A stretch of 57,725 bases of DNA. It comes from an uncultured Christensenella sp. (GTDB lineage Bacteria; Bacillota; Clostridia; Christensenellales; DTU072). Below the pieces are notes generated by a model. It was not told where the DNA came from, did no database searches, and saw nothing but the letters and a program-made list of their open reading frames with translations. The position numbers and the translations under genes are program-made. Of this stretch, positions 1 to 8,430 are shown in pieces. Where the stretch lies: NCBI GenBank assembly GCA_905210905.1, contig CAJLYQ010000004.1:1-57725 (forward strand), in the 5' to 3' direction. Numbering within the stretch: the first letter of the stretch is position 1; every line of letters begins with the position of its first letter.

Positions 1-210
1 ACGCATAATTTCTCTTTATAAATCGAAAATTCGGTTGGTTGGTCGTGTTAAGTTTTTGCGGACGTATTTAATATTCTTTTCTCGTCGCGTACGGTGAAAA
101 AAAGTGTTTTGTTCTATATAGGTATTATATCAACGCGATGAAAAAAATGTCAATAGTGAGAAAGATCAAAAGATTTTTCGTAGCGGCGATATTTTTATAA
201 AAATACCCTC
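1..210. other. Gene-free left edge of window
   Basis: No convincing gene is seen here. A 20-codon ATG frame at 138-200 (plus strand) would encode a short basic then hydrophobic peptide beginning MKKMSIVRKIK, but it has no ribosome binding site and no visible promoter. It could be chance or a relic of a signal peptide. The stretch is AT-rich and otherwise featureless until the promoter at 211. Confidence 0.5.
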
Positions 211-265
211 TTGAAATGCAGAAATGGCTTTGTTATAATTATGTTAGAACCTTAATCCGTTAAGG
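211..265 (+). promoter_or_regulatory. Promoter and inverted repeat upstream of the ene-reductase operon
   Basis: A -35 box TTGAAA (211-216) and a perfect -10 box TATAAT (234-239) are separated by 17 bases. The start of transcription would fall near 246. Immediately downstream is a perfect inverted repeat, CCTTAA-tccg-TTAAGG (250-265), which could be a repressor operator or a short 5' hairpin. A strong ribosome binding site AAGGAG (281-286) lies 5 bases before the ATG at 292. Confidence 0.7.
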
Positions 266-291
266 CACGATAATAATAAAAAGGAGCGCAT

Positions 292-2355
292 ATGACAACA
301 ACCAATCCGAAGTACGCACCGCTTTTTACGCCGTGGAAGATCGGCAACGTAGAAATCAAGAACAGAATCGTGCTTTGCCCTATGGGCGGAACGTCGCTGT
401 TCGGGTGGATGGAACCCAACCATTTTGACAAAGAAGCCGCAAAGTTTTTTATTGACAAAGCGAAAAACAACGTCGGGCTTATCATTCCCGGTATTGCGCC
501 TATCAAGGACACTATCGGCGGAAGATGGCTTTGGCAAAACAAAAAGATGTTTGCCGAACTTAAGACGTTTATGGAAGAAATTCACAAAACCGGCGCAAAA
601 CTTTTTGTCCAAATTACCGCCGGTATGGGACGCAGTTGGGCGATAACCGACCCTCTCGTCGCCGTCCACAACAATCCCGTTCTCCGCACTTTAATCAAAC
701 CTATTCTCGACGTTCAATATCAATCCGCCGCGCCGAGCGTTCTTCCGTCGCGTTGGTCCGATAAAGTCATGACGCGTGCGATGACTGTTAAAGAAATCGA
801 AGAAATTATCGACGCCTATGCAAAAACCGCTCTTCTTTGCAAGGAAGCCGGCGTAGACGGTGTGGAAGTACACGCCGTACACGAAGGTTATCTTCTCGAT
901 CAGTTTACGCTTAAATACACCAACAAGCGTACGGACTCGTACGGCGGAAGTTTTGAAAACCGTTATCGTTTCCCGGTAGCGATCGTCAAGGCGATTAAAA
1001 CCGCTTGCGGAACGGACTATCCCGTTTCTCTCCGTTATTCGGTCGTATCCAAAGTCAAAGATTTTTGCGTAGGCGCGCTGCCGCACGAAAACTACACGGA
1101 AATCGGAAGGGATATGGAAGAAAGCGAAAAGGCGGCGAAGTACTTGCAGGACGCGGGCTACGATATGCTCAACGCGGACAACGGAACGTACGATTCCTGG
1201 TACTGGGCGCATCCGCCGCAATATATGCCGCAAAACTGCAATTTGGAAGAAGTTTCTCACATCAAAAAGTTTGTGGACATTCCGGTCGTTTGCGCAGGCA
1301 GAATGGATCCGGAAACGGGAGCGAAAGCGATAGCGGACGGCGAGATCGACGCGATGGGCGTCGCGCGTCAGTTCCTTGCGGACGGCGAATGGGTCACGAA
1401 ACTTATCGAAGACCGTATCGAAGACATACGTCCGTGTATATGCTGTCACAACGCGTGCTTTAATATGTCGCACAGAAAAGGTCACGCCAACACGCAATCG
1501 CTTTACGACGCAAGTCATATCGCGCGCTGCGCTCTCAATCCGCCCGTAATGCAATCCGAAAAATACAAAATCGTTAAAGCGAAAAAATCGAAAAAAATTG
1601 CGGTTATAGGCGGCGGTATCGGCGGTATGGAAGCGGCTATAGTTTGCGCCAAACGCGGACATACGGTTACTTTATACGAAAAATCGGGTACTCTTGGCGG
1701 CGTTTTCATTGCGGCAGCGGCACCGTCATACAAAGAGAAAGACAAGATGCTTATCGCTTGGTACGAGCGTGAAATAAAGCGTTATCCCATCGAAATAAAA
1801 CTTAACTTCGAAGTAAAGGACGTTGCTTCTCTCAATGCGGACGAAGTTATCGTCGCGACGGGTTCAAAGGCGCGTCGTATCCCGGTAAAGGGCAAAGAAT
1901 ACGCGATCGAAGCGGTTGATTTCCTTCTTAAAAACAAGCAAGTCGGCGAGCGCGTAGTGGTCGTAGGCGGCGGACTTACGGGTTGCGAGATAGCGTACGA
2001 ACTGTATCTTGACGGGAAGAAACCCACTATAGTCGAGATGAAAGACGATCTTATCGCCGTGGACGGAGTTTGCCTTGCAAACGCAAGTTTTTTACGCGAC
2101 TTTTTCAAAACCAACGAAGTTCCGGTTTATCTCGAAACGGGCGTATCCGAAATCAAGGAAAACGGCGTAGTCGTTAAGAAAAAGGACGGCACGGAAGAAT
2201 TTATCGAAGCGGACAGCGTGATCACGAGCATAGGATATATTCCTACTCCGCTGTTTGAAAAACAAAAACACGTTCACGTCGTAGGCGACGCGAGCAAGAT
2301 CGGCAACTTACGCACCGTTATCTGGCAGGCGTGGGACGTAGCGATGAAAATTTAA
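292..2355 (+). CDS. NADH:flavin oxidoreductase, 2-enoate reductase type (Old Yellow Enzyme fused to NAD/FAD module)
   Basis: The 687-residue protein has the layout of 2-enoate reductases and BaiCD/BaiH/FldZ-type ene-reductases: an FMN-binding TIM barrel (about 1-370), a cysteine cluster for one 4Fe-4S centre (C382, C385, C389, with C413 as likely fourth ligand), then an FAD/NAD(P)H module with glycine motifs near G440 and G559. The barrel carries the family segment HAVHEGYLLDQF near residue 194. Such enzymes move hydride from NADH to an activated C=C bond in the cytoplasm. It starts 5 bases after AAGGAG and is followed 15 bases later by the aconitase-X large subunit, so the three genes are one operon. 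The substrate is unknown; context suggests it reduces the dehydrated product of the next two genes. It could also act on an unrelated enoate. Confidence 0.9.
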   Translation: MTTTNPKYAPLFTPWKIGNVEIKNRIVLCPMGGTSLFGWMEPNHFDKEAAKFFIDKAKNNVGLIIPGIAPIKDTIGGRWLWQNKKMFAELKTFMEEIHKTGAKLFVQITAGMGRSWAITDPLVAVHNNPVLRTLIKPILDVQYQSAAPSVLPSRWSDKVMTRAMTVKEIEEIIDAYAKTALLCKEAGVDGVEVHAVHEGYLLDQFTLKYTNKRTDSYGGSFENRYRFPVAIVKAIKTACGTDYPVSLRYSVVSKVKDFCVGALPHENYTEIGRDMEESEKAAKYLQDAGYDMLNADNGTYDSWYWAHPPQYMPQNCNLEEVSHIKKFVDIPVVCAGRMDPETGAKAIADGEIDAMGVARQFLADGEWVTKLIEDRIEDIRPCICCHNACFNMSHRKGHANTQSLYDASHIARCALNPPVMQSEKYKIVKAKKSKKIAVIGGGIGGMEAAIVCAKRGHTVTLYEKSGTLGGVFIAAAAPSYKEKDKMLIAWYEREIKRYPIEIKLNFEVKDVASLNADEVIVATGSKARRIPVKGKEYAIEAVDFLLKNKQVGERVVVVGGGLTGCEIAYELYLDGKKPTIVEMKDDLIAVDGVCLANASFLRDFFKTNEVPVYLETGVSEIKENGVVVKKKDGTEEFIEADSVITSIGYIPTPLFEKQKHVHVVGDASKIGNLRTVIWQAWDVAMKI

Positions 2356-2370
2356 CGAAGGAGCGACATT

Positions 2371-3645
2371 ATGATTCTTACAGAGAAACAACAAGCGATT
2401 CTGAACGGTTCGGAAGGCGAAGCGATGGCTAAGGTTATGAAAACACTGGTTATGTACGGCGACGCTTTCAATGCGGAAAAAATGGTTCCCGTAACGTCGA
2501 AGTACAACCATCTCGTTACTTCGTTCGGTTTGGGCATCATTGCACCCGTATACGAACTTATGGACAAACTTATCGACGCAGGGCTCGTTTCCAAACAAAA
2601 GTTCTCGGCGGACCCCCGTCCGTACGATCCGAACGTTCCTGCGGACTTTTTGAAAAAACTTATTTTCAAGAAGTTTATGTACAACAAGCAGGATTTCTAT
2701 GAAGATCAACTTCAAAAACTCGGTTTATTAAACAAGGACGCGTTTACCTGCGCCTGTTATATGAACGAAGTGGGCAACACGCCTAAGAAAGGCGAAGTGC
2801 TTTCGTGGTCGGAGTCGAGCGCGGTGGTTTACGCCAACTCGGTACTCGGCGCGAGATGCAACCGCAACTCGGGAATAATGGACCTTATGGGTTCGATAGC
2901 CGGTTGCGTCCCCTATTTCGGACTTCTCACCGACGAAGGCAGAAAAGCGGACTGGATTATTAAAGTTCAAACGAAGAAAAAGCCCGAAGCGCAACTTCTC
3001 GGCTCGGCGATCGGAATGAAAGTTATGGAAGACGTGCCTTACGTATACGGACTTAACGAATGGCTCGGCGAAGAACTCGACGACGCCGCCAAGACCTATC
3101 TTAAAGATTTCGGCGCGGCTACCGCCTCGAACGGCGCGGTCGGACTTTATCATATCGACAAACTCACGCCCGAAGCGAAAGAGCAAGGCGAAGCGCTCGT
3201 CAAAGAGAACGCAAAAGTTTACGTCATCGACGACGCCGAACTCGAAAGAGTGAAAAATAACTATCCGGTTATCTGGAAAAACAAAGACGCCAAACCGAAA
3301 CTTTGTTTCTTAGGTTGTCCGCATATGAGTCTGGAACAGTTAAAGACCTGGACGGTAAACGTAGAGCGTTCGCTTAAAGAGGCAGGCAACGCCAAAGTTC
3401 TCATTCCTACCGTTTTCACCGCCGCGCCTGCGGTTTTGAAAGAGTTTGAAAAAACGGAATACGCGGCAAGACTGAAAAAGACGGGGGTAATAACTTCCTA
3501 CATTTGTCCGCTTATGTATATGAACAATCCGCTTTGCGGAAAAATGCCCGTCATCACGTCGTCCAACAAACTGCGTACTTACACGACGGCGAGATATTAC
3601 ACCGACGAAGAAATTCTCGTCAAAATTACGAAGGGAGGTAACTGA
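2371..3645 (+). CDS. Aconitase X catalytic (large) subunit, DUF521
   Basis: The 424-residue protein matches the aconitase-X catalytic domain: the block WSESSAVVYANSVLGARCNR around residue 150-165, GCPHMSLEQL around 315, and a C-terminal ICPLMY segment. C163, C316 and C379 are plausible ligands of the family's Fe-S cluster. Characterised relatives are cis-3-hydroxy-L-proline dehydratase in bacteria and phosphomevalonate dehydratase in archaea; both remove water from a hydroxylated substrate. Bacterial enzymes are often one fused chain, but here the swivel domain is the separate gene that starts 2 bases downstream, as in archaea. Ribosome binding site is AAGGAG just before 2371. Which substrate it dehydrates cannot be decided from sequence. 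Confidence 0.88.
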   Translation: MILTEKQQAILNGSEGEAMAKVMKTLVMYGDAFNAEKMVPVTSKYNHLVTSFGLGIIAPVYELMDKLIDAGLVSKQKFSADPRPYDPNVPADFLKKLIFKKFMYNKQDFYEDQLQKLGLLNKDAFTCACYMNEVGNTPKKGEVLSWSESSAVVYANSVLGARCNRNSGIMDLMGSIAGCVPYFGLLTDEGRKADWIIKVQTKKKPEAQLLGSAIGMKVMEDVPYVYGLNEWLGEELDDAAKTYLKDFGAATASNGAVGLYHIDKLTPEAKEQGEALVKENAKVYVIDDAELERVKNNYPVIWKNKDAKPKLCFLGCPHMSLEQLKTWTVNVERSLKEAGNAKVLIPTVFTAAPAVLKEFEKTEYAARLKKTGVITSYICPLMYMNNPLCGKMPVITSSNKLRTYTTARYYTDEEILVKITKGGN

Positions 3646-3647
3646 AA

Positions 3648-4091
3648 ATGAAAGTATTTCAAGGAAGAGTAGTAACCCCGGGTACGGTTTCCGCTCCCGC
3701 CGTAGTATCGCATAACGGGTTCAACACCCTTGCTTCGTTGCAAAAAAGTTTACAGTTCGGCGACAAAAACGCAACCTGTTCCGACCAAAACAACCCCGAT
3801 CTTTACGGCAAAGCCCTTGCCGGCAAAGCGCTTTGCCTGCCGCAAACGATCGGCTCGACGACAGGCGGTTTCGTCCTATATTGCGCATGCGCGATGAAGA
3901 GAAATCCGGCGTGTTTATTATTTGCAAATCCTATCGACTCTCTTGCCGCGGCAGGGTCAATCCTTGCCGAGGTATGGCTCGACGACGTGACGATGCCGGT
4001 CGTGGACTCGCTCGGCGAAGAGTTCCTTTCTTTCGTAAAAGACGGCATGACGGTTTCCGTCGGCAAAAACGGCGTTGTTACCGTGAAATAA
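3648..4091 (+). CDS. Aconitase X swivel (small) subunit, DUF126
   Basis: The 147-residue protein is the small swivel subunit that caps the active site of the aconitase-X large subunit. It shows the family sequence DxNNPDLYG-x-ALAGKALCLPQTIGSTTGG, with S70 in the GSTTGG turn as the likely active-site serine. It begins 2 bases after the stop of the large subunit behind the ribosome binding site GGGAGG in the end of that gene, so translation is coupled and the two products should be equimolar. It is the last gene of the operon and is followed by a strong terminator. Length is normal for DUF126. Confidence 0.88.
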   Translation: MKVFQGRVVTPGTVSAPAVVSHNGFNTLASLQKSLQFGDKNATCSDQNNPDLYGKALAGKALCLPQTIGSTTGGFVLYCACAMKRNPACLLFANPIDSLAAAGSILAEVWLDDVTMPVVDSLGEEFLSFVKDGMTVSVGKNGVVTVK

Positions 4092-4107
4092 CGCGAAAAT
4101 TTCGAAC

Positions 4108-4143
4108 AAAAAAGGGCTGTCCGATACGGATTAGCCCTTTTTT
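4108..4143. terminator. Bidirectional terminator between convergent genes
   Basis: An 11-base stem, AAAAAAGGGCT pairing with AGCCCTTTTTT around a 14-base loop, lies between the aconitase-X operon (plus) and the acyl-CoA ligase (minus). Runs of T follow the stem on both strands, so it can end both transcripts. Confidence 0.85.
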
Positions 4144-4204
4144 ATTCGCTTAAACCGCGTTATTCCTTAGGCGGACACGCCGTTTTTAACGCCGTAACTT
4201 TCTT

Positions 4205-5851
4205 TTATCGTTTATTTTGTTTCCTTATGTCCGCGCGTTTGATTTTGCCGCTGATAGTCTTGGGTAGTTCTTCGACGAACTCGATTACTCTCGGATATTT
4301 ATAAGGCGCAGTCGTCACTTTTACGTGCCGTTGCAGTTCTTTAACCAACGCATCGCTACCGTTATACCCTTTTGCAAGCACTATCGTCGCTTTGATTATT
4401 TGTCCGCGCTGTTCGTCGGGAACGCCGGTTATCGCACATTCCAGCACGGCGGGGTGTTCCATAAGCGCGCTTTCCACTTCGAACGGTCCTATTCTGTAAC
4501 CGCTGCTTTTGATAACGTCGTCCGTTCTTCCGATAAACCAAAAATATCCGTCTTCGTCGTAATACGCAAGGTCGCCCGTGTGGTGGTACCCGTCGCCCAG
4601 CCTTTCTTTGGTAAGTTCGGGGTTGTTGTGGTATTTACAAACGAGCGAACACTGCGGCTGATGAATTTTTATTACGATTTCTCCCACTTCGCCCGGTTGT
4701 ACGTCGTTCATATTATCGTCGAACAGATGCACGTCGTACAGCGGCGAGGGTTTGCCCATACTGCCTTCTCTTATTTCCGTCATAGAAAACGTGCCTAAAA
4801 TTATGCTCGTTTCCGTTTGTCCGTAACCTTCGTAGATTTTTTGTCCGGTTGCGGCGTAGAACTGACGGAAAACTTCCGGATTTAACGCTTCCCCCGCGGT
4901 CGAGCAGTGGCTTAGCGAACTAAGGTCGTATTTCGACAAGTCTTCTTTAATAAGGTATCGATAAATAGTCGGCGGCGCGCAAAACGTGTCGATACGATAC
5001 TTTTCTATTCTTTCGAGCAAATCCGTGGGCTTAAACTTATGCAAATAGTCGTAAATAAACAGGCACGCTCCGGCAATCCACTGTCCGTAGAGTTTTCCCC
5101 ACGAGCATTTTGCCCAGCCGCTTTCCGACGAAGTAAAATGCAGTCCGTCGTCTTTTACGCAATGCCAGAACACCGCGTTATAAATAAAACCGAGCGGATA
5201 AAGGAAGTTATGCGCGACCATTTTCGGATACCCCGTCGTACCCGAAGTAAAATAAACCATACTTTCGTCGTACAAATCGGTTTCTACCTTTTCCCACGCC
5301 TCGCTCGCGTTTTCCATTTCTCTCGTGTAATTGTCATACCCGTCGCGGTCGCCCGTCGTAAAATAAATCATTTCGGACGGTAAATCGCGTTTGGCGTTGT
5401 CGATGTTTTCCAAAACCGCTTCTTCGTTGGTCGCGATAAGACACTTCGCCCCCGCTCCGTATATGCGGTATTCGATATCTTTCGGGGTAAGAAGAAACGT
5501 CGCCGGCACTACCACCAACCCTGCTTTGTGGCAAGCAATCACGGTTACCCAGTATTCCCAACGGCGATTGAGCATCGTCATTACGACGTCGCCTTTTTTC
5601 AATCCGCGTTTCGTGAGAACGTTTGCCGCTTTGTTTGACAAAACCGAAAGTTCTCCGAAAGTAATCGTTTTTTCTTCTCCTTTGTCGTTACACCAAAGTA
5701 TCGCCCTTTTGTCGGGCGCAAGACGCGCGTACTCGTCGATTACGTCGTACGCAAAGTTGAATTTTTCGGGTATTTTGAGTTTCGCGTTTTTGCTGAAATC
5801 TTCGTAATCGGCGTATTCCGTTCTGTCAAGAAACTTGTGTATTAAGTTCAT
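4205..5851 (-). CDS. AMP-forming acyl-CoA synthetase, medium/branched-chain type
   Basis: The 548-residue protein is an ANL-superfamily acyl-CoA ligase of normal length. The AMP/phosphate loop YFTSGTTGYPK lies near residue 200, the motif GYGQTET near 343, the hinge HTGDLAYYDEDGYFWFIGR near 425-445, and the C-terminal PKTISGKIKR motif, whose lysine is catalytic and a usual acetylation target, near 535. It converts a carboxylic acid, ATP and CoA to acyl-CoA and AMP. Overall it resembles the medium-chain (MACS) subfamily, some of whose members prefer branched short acids. The gene sits alone behind a valine-codon attenuator (5873-6006), so its job is probably tied to branched-chain amino acid supply, for example activation of isobutyrate; that is inference. 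The ribosome binding site GGGAG precedes the ATG at 5851. Confidence 0.9.
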   Translation of the reverse strand: MNLIHKFLDRTEYADYEDFSKNAKLKIPEKFNFAYDVIDEYARLAPDKRAILWCNDKGEEKTITFGELSVLSNKAANVLTKRGLKKGDVVMTMLNRRWEYWVTVIACHKAGLVVVPATFLLTPKDIEYRIYGAGAKCLIATNEEAVLENIDNAKRDLPSEMIYFTTGDRDGYDNYTREMENASEAWEKVETDLYDESMVYFTSGTTGYPKMVAHNFLYPLGFIYNAVFWHCVKDDGLHFTSSESGWAKCSWGKLYGQWIAGACLFIYDYLHKFKPTDLLERIEKYRIDTFCAPPTIYRYLIKEDLSKYDLSSLSHCSTAGEALNPEVFRQFYAATGQKIYEGYGQTETSIILGTFSMTEIREGSMGKPSPLYDVHLFDDNMNDVQPGEVGEIVIKIHQPQCSLVCKYHNNPELTKERLGDGYHHTGDLAYYDEDGYFWFIGRTDDVIKSSGYRIGPFEVESALMEHPAVLECAITGVPDEQRGQIIKATIVLAKGYNGSDALVKELQRHVKVTTAPYKYPRVIEFVEELPKTISGKIKRADIRKQNKR

Positions 5852-5872
5852 TCTTTATCTCCCGTTCGATAT

Positions 5873-5902
5873 AAAAAAAGGTATCTCGCTTGTAAGATAC
5901 CT
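5873..5902 (-). terminator. Attenuator terminator of the acyl-CoA ligase leader
   Basis: On the minus strand AGGTATCT (5902-5895) pairs perfectly with AGATACCT (5886-5879) around an 8-base loop and is followed by TTTTTT. It lies between the leader peptide and the ribosome binding site of the ligase, so it is a terminator inside the 5' untranslated region. The segment CTTACAAGC (5896-5888), which spans the upstream arm and loop, can instead pair with GCTTGTAAG (5928-5920), giving a mutually exclusive antiterminator. Confidence 0.85.
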
Positions 5903-5918
5903 CGTTAATTTTTATGTC

Positions 5919-5929
5919 GCTTACAAGCA
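5919..5929 (-). promoter_or_regulatory. Antiterminator segment (region 2) of the attenuator
   Basis: The minus-strand segment TGCTTGTAAGC can pair two ways. Its first seven bases complement ACAAGCA at 5997-5991, inside leader codons 3-5 (region 1), and nine of its bases complement CTTACAAGC at 5896-5888 (region 3). This is the classical 1:2 / 2:3 / 3:4 arrangement of amino-acid biosynthetic attenuators. It lies 14 bases after the leader stop codon, close enough to be masked by a ribosome at the stop. Confidence 0.8.
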
Positions 5930-5943
5930 CGGTTATAGTAACG

Positions 5944-6006
5944 TCACCTTTCGACGCCTACTACGACTACCGTAACGACCGCTACTTCTCTGCTTGTCAA
6001 CTTCAT
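5944..6006 (-). CDS. Valine-rich attenuator leader peptide (20 aa)
   Basis: The minus-strand frame encodes MKLTSREVAVVTVVVVGVER. Eight of 20 residues are valine (8, 10, 11, 13-16, 18), including four consecutive valine codons. Upstream is AAGGA about 13 bases from the ATG. It lies between a promoter and a switchable terminator, as leader peptides of ilv-type operons do. Ribosomes stalled on valine codons would cover region 1 and free region 2 to pair with region 3, opening transcription into the acyl-CoA ligase. The peptide itself likely has no other function. Confidence 0.85.
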   Translation of the reverse strand: MKLTSREVAVVTVVVVGVER

Positions 6007-6037
6007 ACCTTTCTTTTTTTCCTTGTTTTCGTAGTTC

Positions 6038-6067
6038 TATGCTAACATAATTTTGACAAGCGGTCAA
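6038..6067 (-). promoter_or_regulatory. Promoter of the attenuated acyl-CoA ligase
   Basis: On the minus strand TTGACC (6067-6062) and TAGCAT (6044-6039) are 17 bases apart. The -35 box overlaps the stop codon of metH (6066-6064), so the ligase has its own promoter at the end of the methionine operon. I see no terminator between metH and this promoter, so read-through into the leader is also possible. Confidence 0.65.
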
Positions 6068-8430
6068 ATATTTGAAAACATATTTTCCAAAATTTTTACG
6101 TTATTTTGCGCGTCCGACGAATAAACCGCGCCTATCGCCTCGGCGTATTCTTCGGTCACCACCGCGCCGCCCACAAGCACCGGCATATCGGGGTATTTGC
6201 TTTTAATCGCCTCGACCGTTTCCGTCATATTGTCAATCGTCGTGGTCATAAGCGCGCTCAGCCCCACCGCTTGCGGTTTGTATTTTTCTATCGCCGACAG
6301 TATTTTTTCCGTCGGAACATCCTTCCCCAAATCGATTATTCTGTACCCATAGTTGGAAGTAACCGCCTTAACGATGTTTTTCCCTATGTCGTGAACGTCC
6401 CCTTTTACCGTAGCCATAACCACCGTCGCTTTAACCGCGCCTTTGCCGTCCGACATAAACTCTTTCCTTATATATTCGAGCGCCTTTTTCGCCGCTTCGC
6501 TCCCGGCGATCAACTGCGGTAAAAACGCTTTCTTCTTCTCGTACGCCTCGCCGAGTTCGTTCAGTCCCGCTATTACGTCGTCGCAAACGACTTTTTCGTA
6601 GTTAAACTTATCGGCTTTCTCTTTTGCCGCCCTCACCGCTTCTTCACCCAGTCCGTGCAGTATGCAGTATTTTATATCGCGCTTCGCCGTTTGTTTAACT
6701 TCGGCTTCTTTGACGGAATTGAGCGCGATATAGGCGGCGCAGAGAGGGGCTTTGCCGCTTAAAAGCCTGATCGCCGCCCCATCGGCATTAACTTCTATCG
6801 ACGGATTGACTATTACGCTCGTCAAGCCTTTTTCTTTAAGCATACCCAAAAACGCGCCGTTAATCTTTTCTCTGTTAGGTAATCCGAAACTGATATTAGA
6901 GAGTCCCAAAGTCGTCTTTACACCGTATTCGTTCGTTAGTCTTCCGATGGCTGAAAGCAGCGTGAGCGCGTTGTTTGCGTCTACACTCAAAGCCATCGTA
7001 AGCGGATCGAAAATAAGTCTTGACTTGTCTATTCCGTAAGAACTCGCCTGTTTTATTATCCGTTCGGCAATACGTATTCTTTCGTCAACGGTTTTCGGTA
7101 TTCCGTTTTCGTCAAGGCATAAGGCGATTATATAAGAACCGTATTTTTTTGCGATCGGATAAACGACCGCCGCGCTTTTTTCGTCTGCGTTTACCGAGTT
7201 AATTACGCAAATACCGTTCGTCACTCTTACCGCTTTTTCCAGCGCGTCCTTTTTCGACGTGTCGATAACGAGCGGCACGTCCGCAACCCCTTGCACGAAT
7301 TCTATGCAAGAAGCGAGTTTTTCTTTTTCGTCTATCCCCGTCATACCGAGATTAACGTCAAGCATATCCGCGCCTTGCTCGGTTTGTTCGACGCACATCG
7401 AAAGAATATAATCGAAATCGTCGTCTTTTATCGCCTGTTTCAAAAGCGGTTTGTTCGTAGGATTTACCCTTTCGCCGATAATAAGCGGTTTCTTTTTGCC
7501 GAACTCCACGACCGAAGAAAACGAACATACCGCGTCTGCGTTCGGTTTGCCCGGGTTTACGAAAACGTTCTCGGTAGCGGCTTTGGCCGCGGCGATATAA
7601 CGTTCGTCCGTTCCGCAGCAACCGCCGAGAATTTTAACACCGAGCAATGCGATTTCTTTCGTTTGCACTGCGAATTCTTCGGGCGAAACGTCGTAAACCG
7701 TCTTGCCGTTTTCATACCGCGGAATCCCTGCGTTCGGTTTTGCGAAAACCGGAACGACCGAACGGGAAAGAAGTTTTTCTATCGCGCAAATCATTTCGTC
7801 CGCGCCCGTGCCGCAGTTCGCGCCGATTGCGGAAACTCCCAGACCTTTTGCGCACAAAGCGAAACTTTCGGCGTCCGTTCCCGAAAAAGTCCTACCGCTT
7901 TTTTCAAAAGTCATACTGCAAATAACGGGCAAATCGGTGTTTTCCTTAAACGCAAGTATCGCCGCGCGCATCTCTTGAAGGTCGCTTATCGTTTCGATAA
8001 CCACGCCGTCCGCGCCGAATTTTGCGACGGCTTTTGCCTGTTCGGCAAAGACTTCGTACGCCTCGTCGAAAGTCATTCTGCCGTACGGATACATCAGTTC
8101 GCCCGTCGGTCCGCAATCGTAAAGATAATACCCGTCGTATTTTTCGGCGGCTTTTTTCTCGCAATCCAAAGCGCATTTTATGATTTCTTCAAGAGAATAT
8201 TTGCTTAAATCCGCTTTGTTGCGGTTGCACGAAAAGGTGTTGGCGTAAACGACGTTACTGCCCGAAGCAAAGTATTTTTCGTGAACGGACTGAATAACGA
8301 GCGGCCGTTCGACGTTATAAATCTCGGCGTGTTCGGTAGAAAATCCCGAACTAAGCAGCGCGCTGCCCGTGCCGCCGTCAAGATAAATCCGCTCGCCGCT
8401 TTTCAATATCTCGGAAAAACTCTTTTTCAT
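6064..8430 (-). CDS. metH: Cobalamin-dependent methionine synthase (three-domain, lacks reactivation domain)
   Basis: The 788-residue protein carries the homocysteine-binding barrel (1-300) with zinc ligands in GANCGTG near 205 and GGCCGT near 270, a pterin-binding methyl-THF barrel (about 315-570), and the cobalamin cap and Rossmann domains with the B12 histidine motif GDVHDIGKN near 680. It transfers the methyl group of methyl-THF to homocysteine. The C-terminal SAM-binding reactivation domain of E. coli MetH is absent and is replaced by the separate gene immediately upstream. The start is taken at 8430 because its ATG overlaps the upstream stop (ATGA) and because the sequence MKKSFSEILKSGERIYLDGG aligns with family N-termini; an upstream in-frame start would lie inside the previous gene. 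Confidence 0.95.
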   Translation of the reverse strand: MKKSFSEILKSGERIYLDGGTGSALLSSGFSTEHAEIYNVERPLVIQSVHEKYFASGSNVVYANTFSCNRNKADLSKYSLEEIIKCALDCEKKAAEKYDGYYLYDCGPTGELMYPYGRMTFDEAYEVFAEQAKAVAKFGADGVVIETISDLQEMRAAILAFKENTDLPVICSMTFEKSGRTFSGTDAESFALCAKGLGVSAIGANCGTGADEMICAIEKLLSRSVVPVFAKPNAGIPRYENGKTVYDVSPEEFAVQTKEIALLGVKILGGCCGTDERYIAAAKAATENVFVNPGKPNADAVCSFSSVVEFGKKKPLIIGERVNPTNKPLLKQAIKDDDFDYILSMCVEQTEQGADMLDVNLGMTGIDEKEKLASCIEFVQGVADVPLVIDTSKKDALEKAVRVTNGICVINSVNADEKSAAVVYPIAKKYGSYIIALCLDENGIPKTVDERIRIAERIIKQASSYGIDKSRLIFDPLTMALSVDANNALTLLSAIGRLTNEYGVKTTLGLSNISFGLPNREKINGAFLGMLKEKGLTSVIVNPSIEVNADGAAIRLLSGKAPLCAAYIALNSVKEAEVKQTAKRDIKYCILHGLGEEAVRAAKEKADKFNYEKVVCDDVIAGLNELGEAYEKKKAFLPQLIAGSEAAKKALEYIRKEFMSDGKGAVKATVVMATVKGDVHDIGKNIVKAVTSNYGYRIIDLGKDVPTEKILSAIEKYKPQAVGLSALMTTTIDNMTETVEAIKSKYPDMPVLVGGAVVTEEYAEAIGAVYSSDAQNNVKILENMFSNI

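Noticed and set aside
138..200. Small 20-codon gene at the left edge
   Set aside because: No ribosome binding site, promoter or comparative support; the peptide is simple and could be chance.
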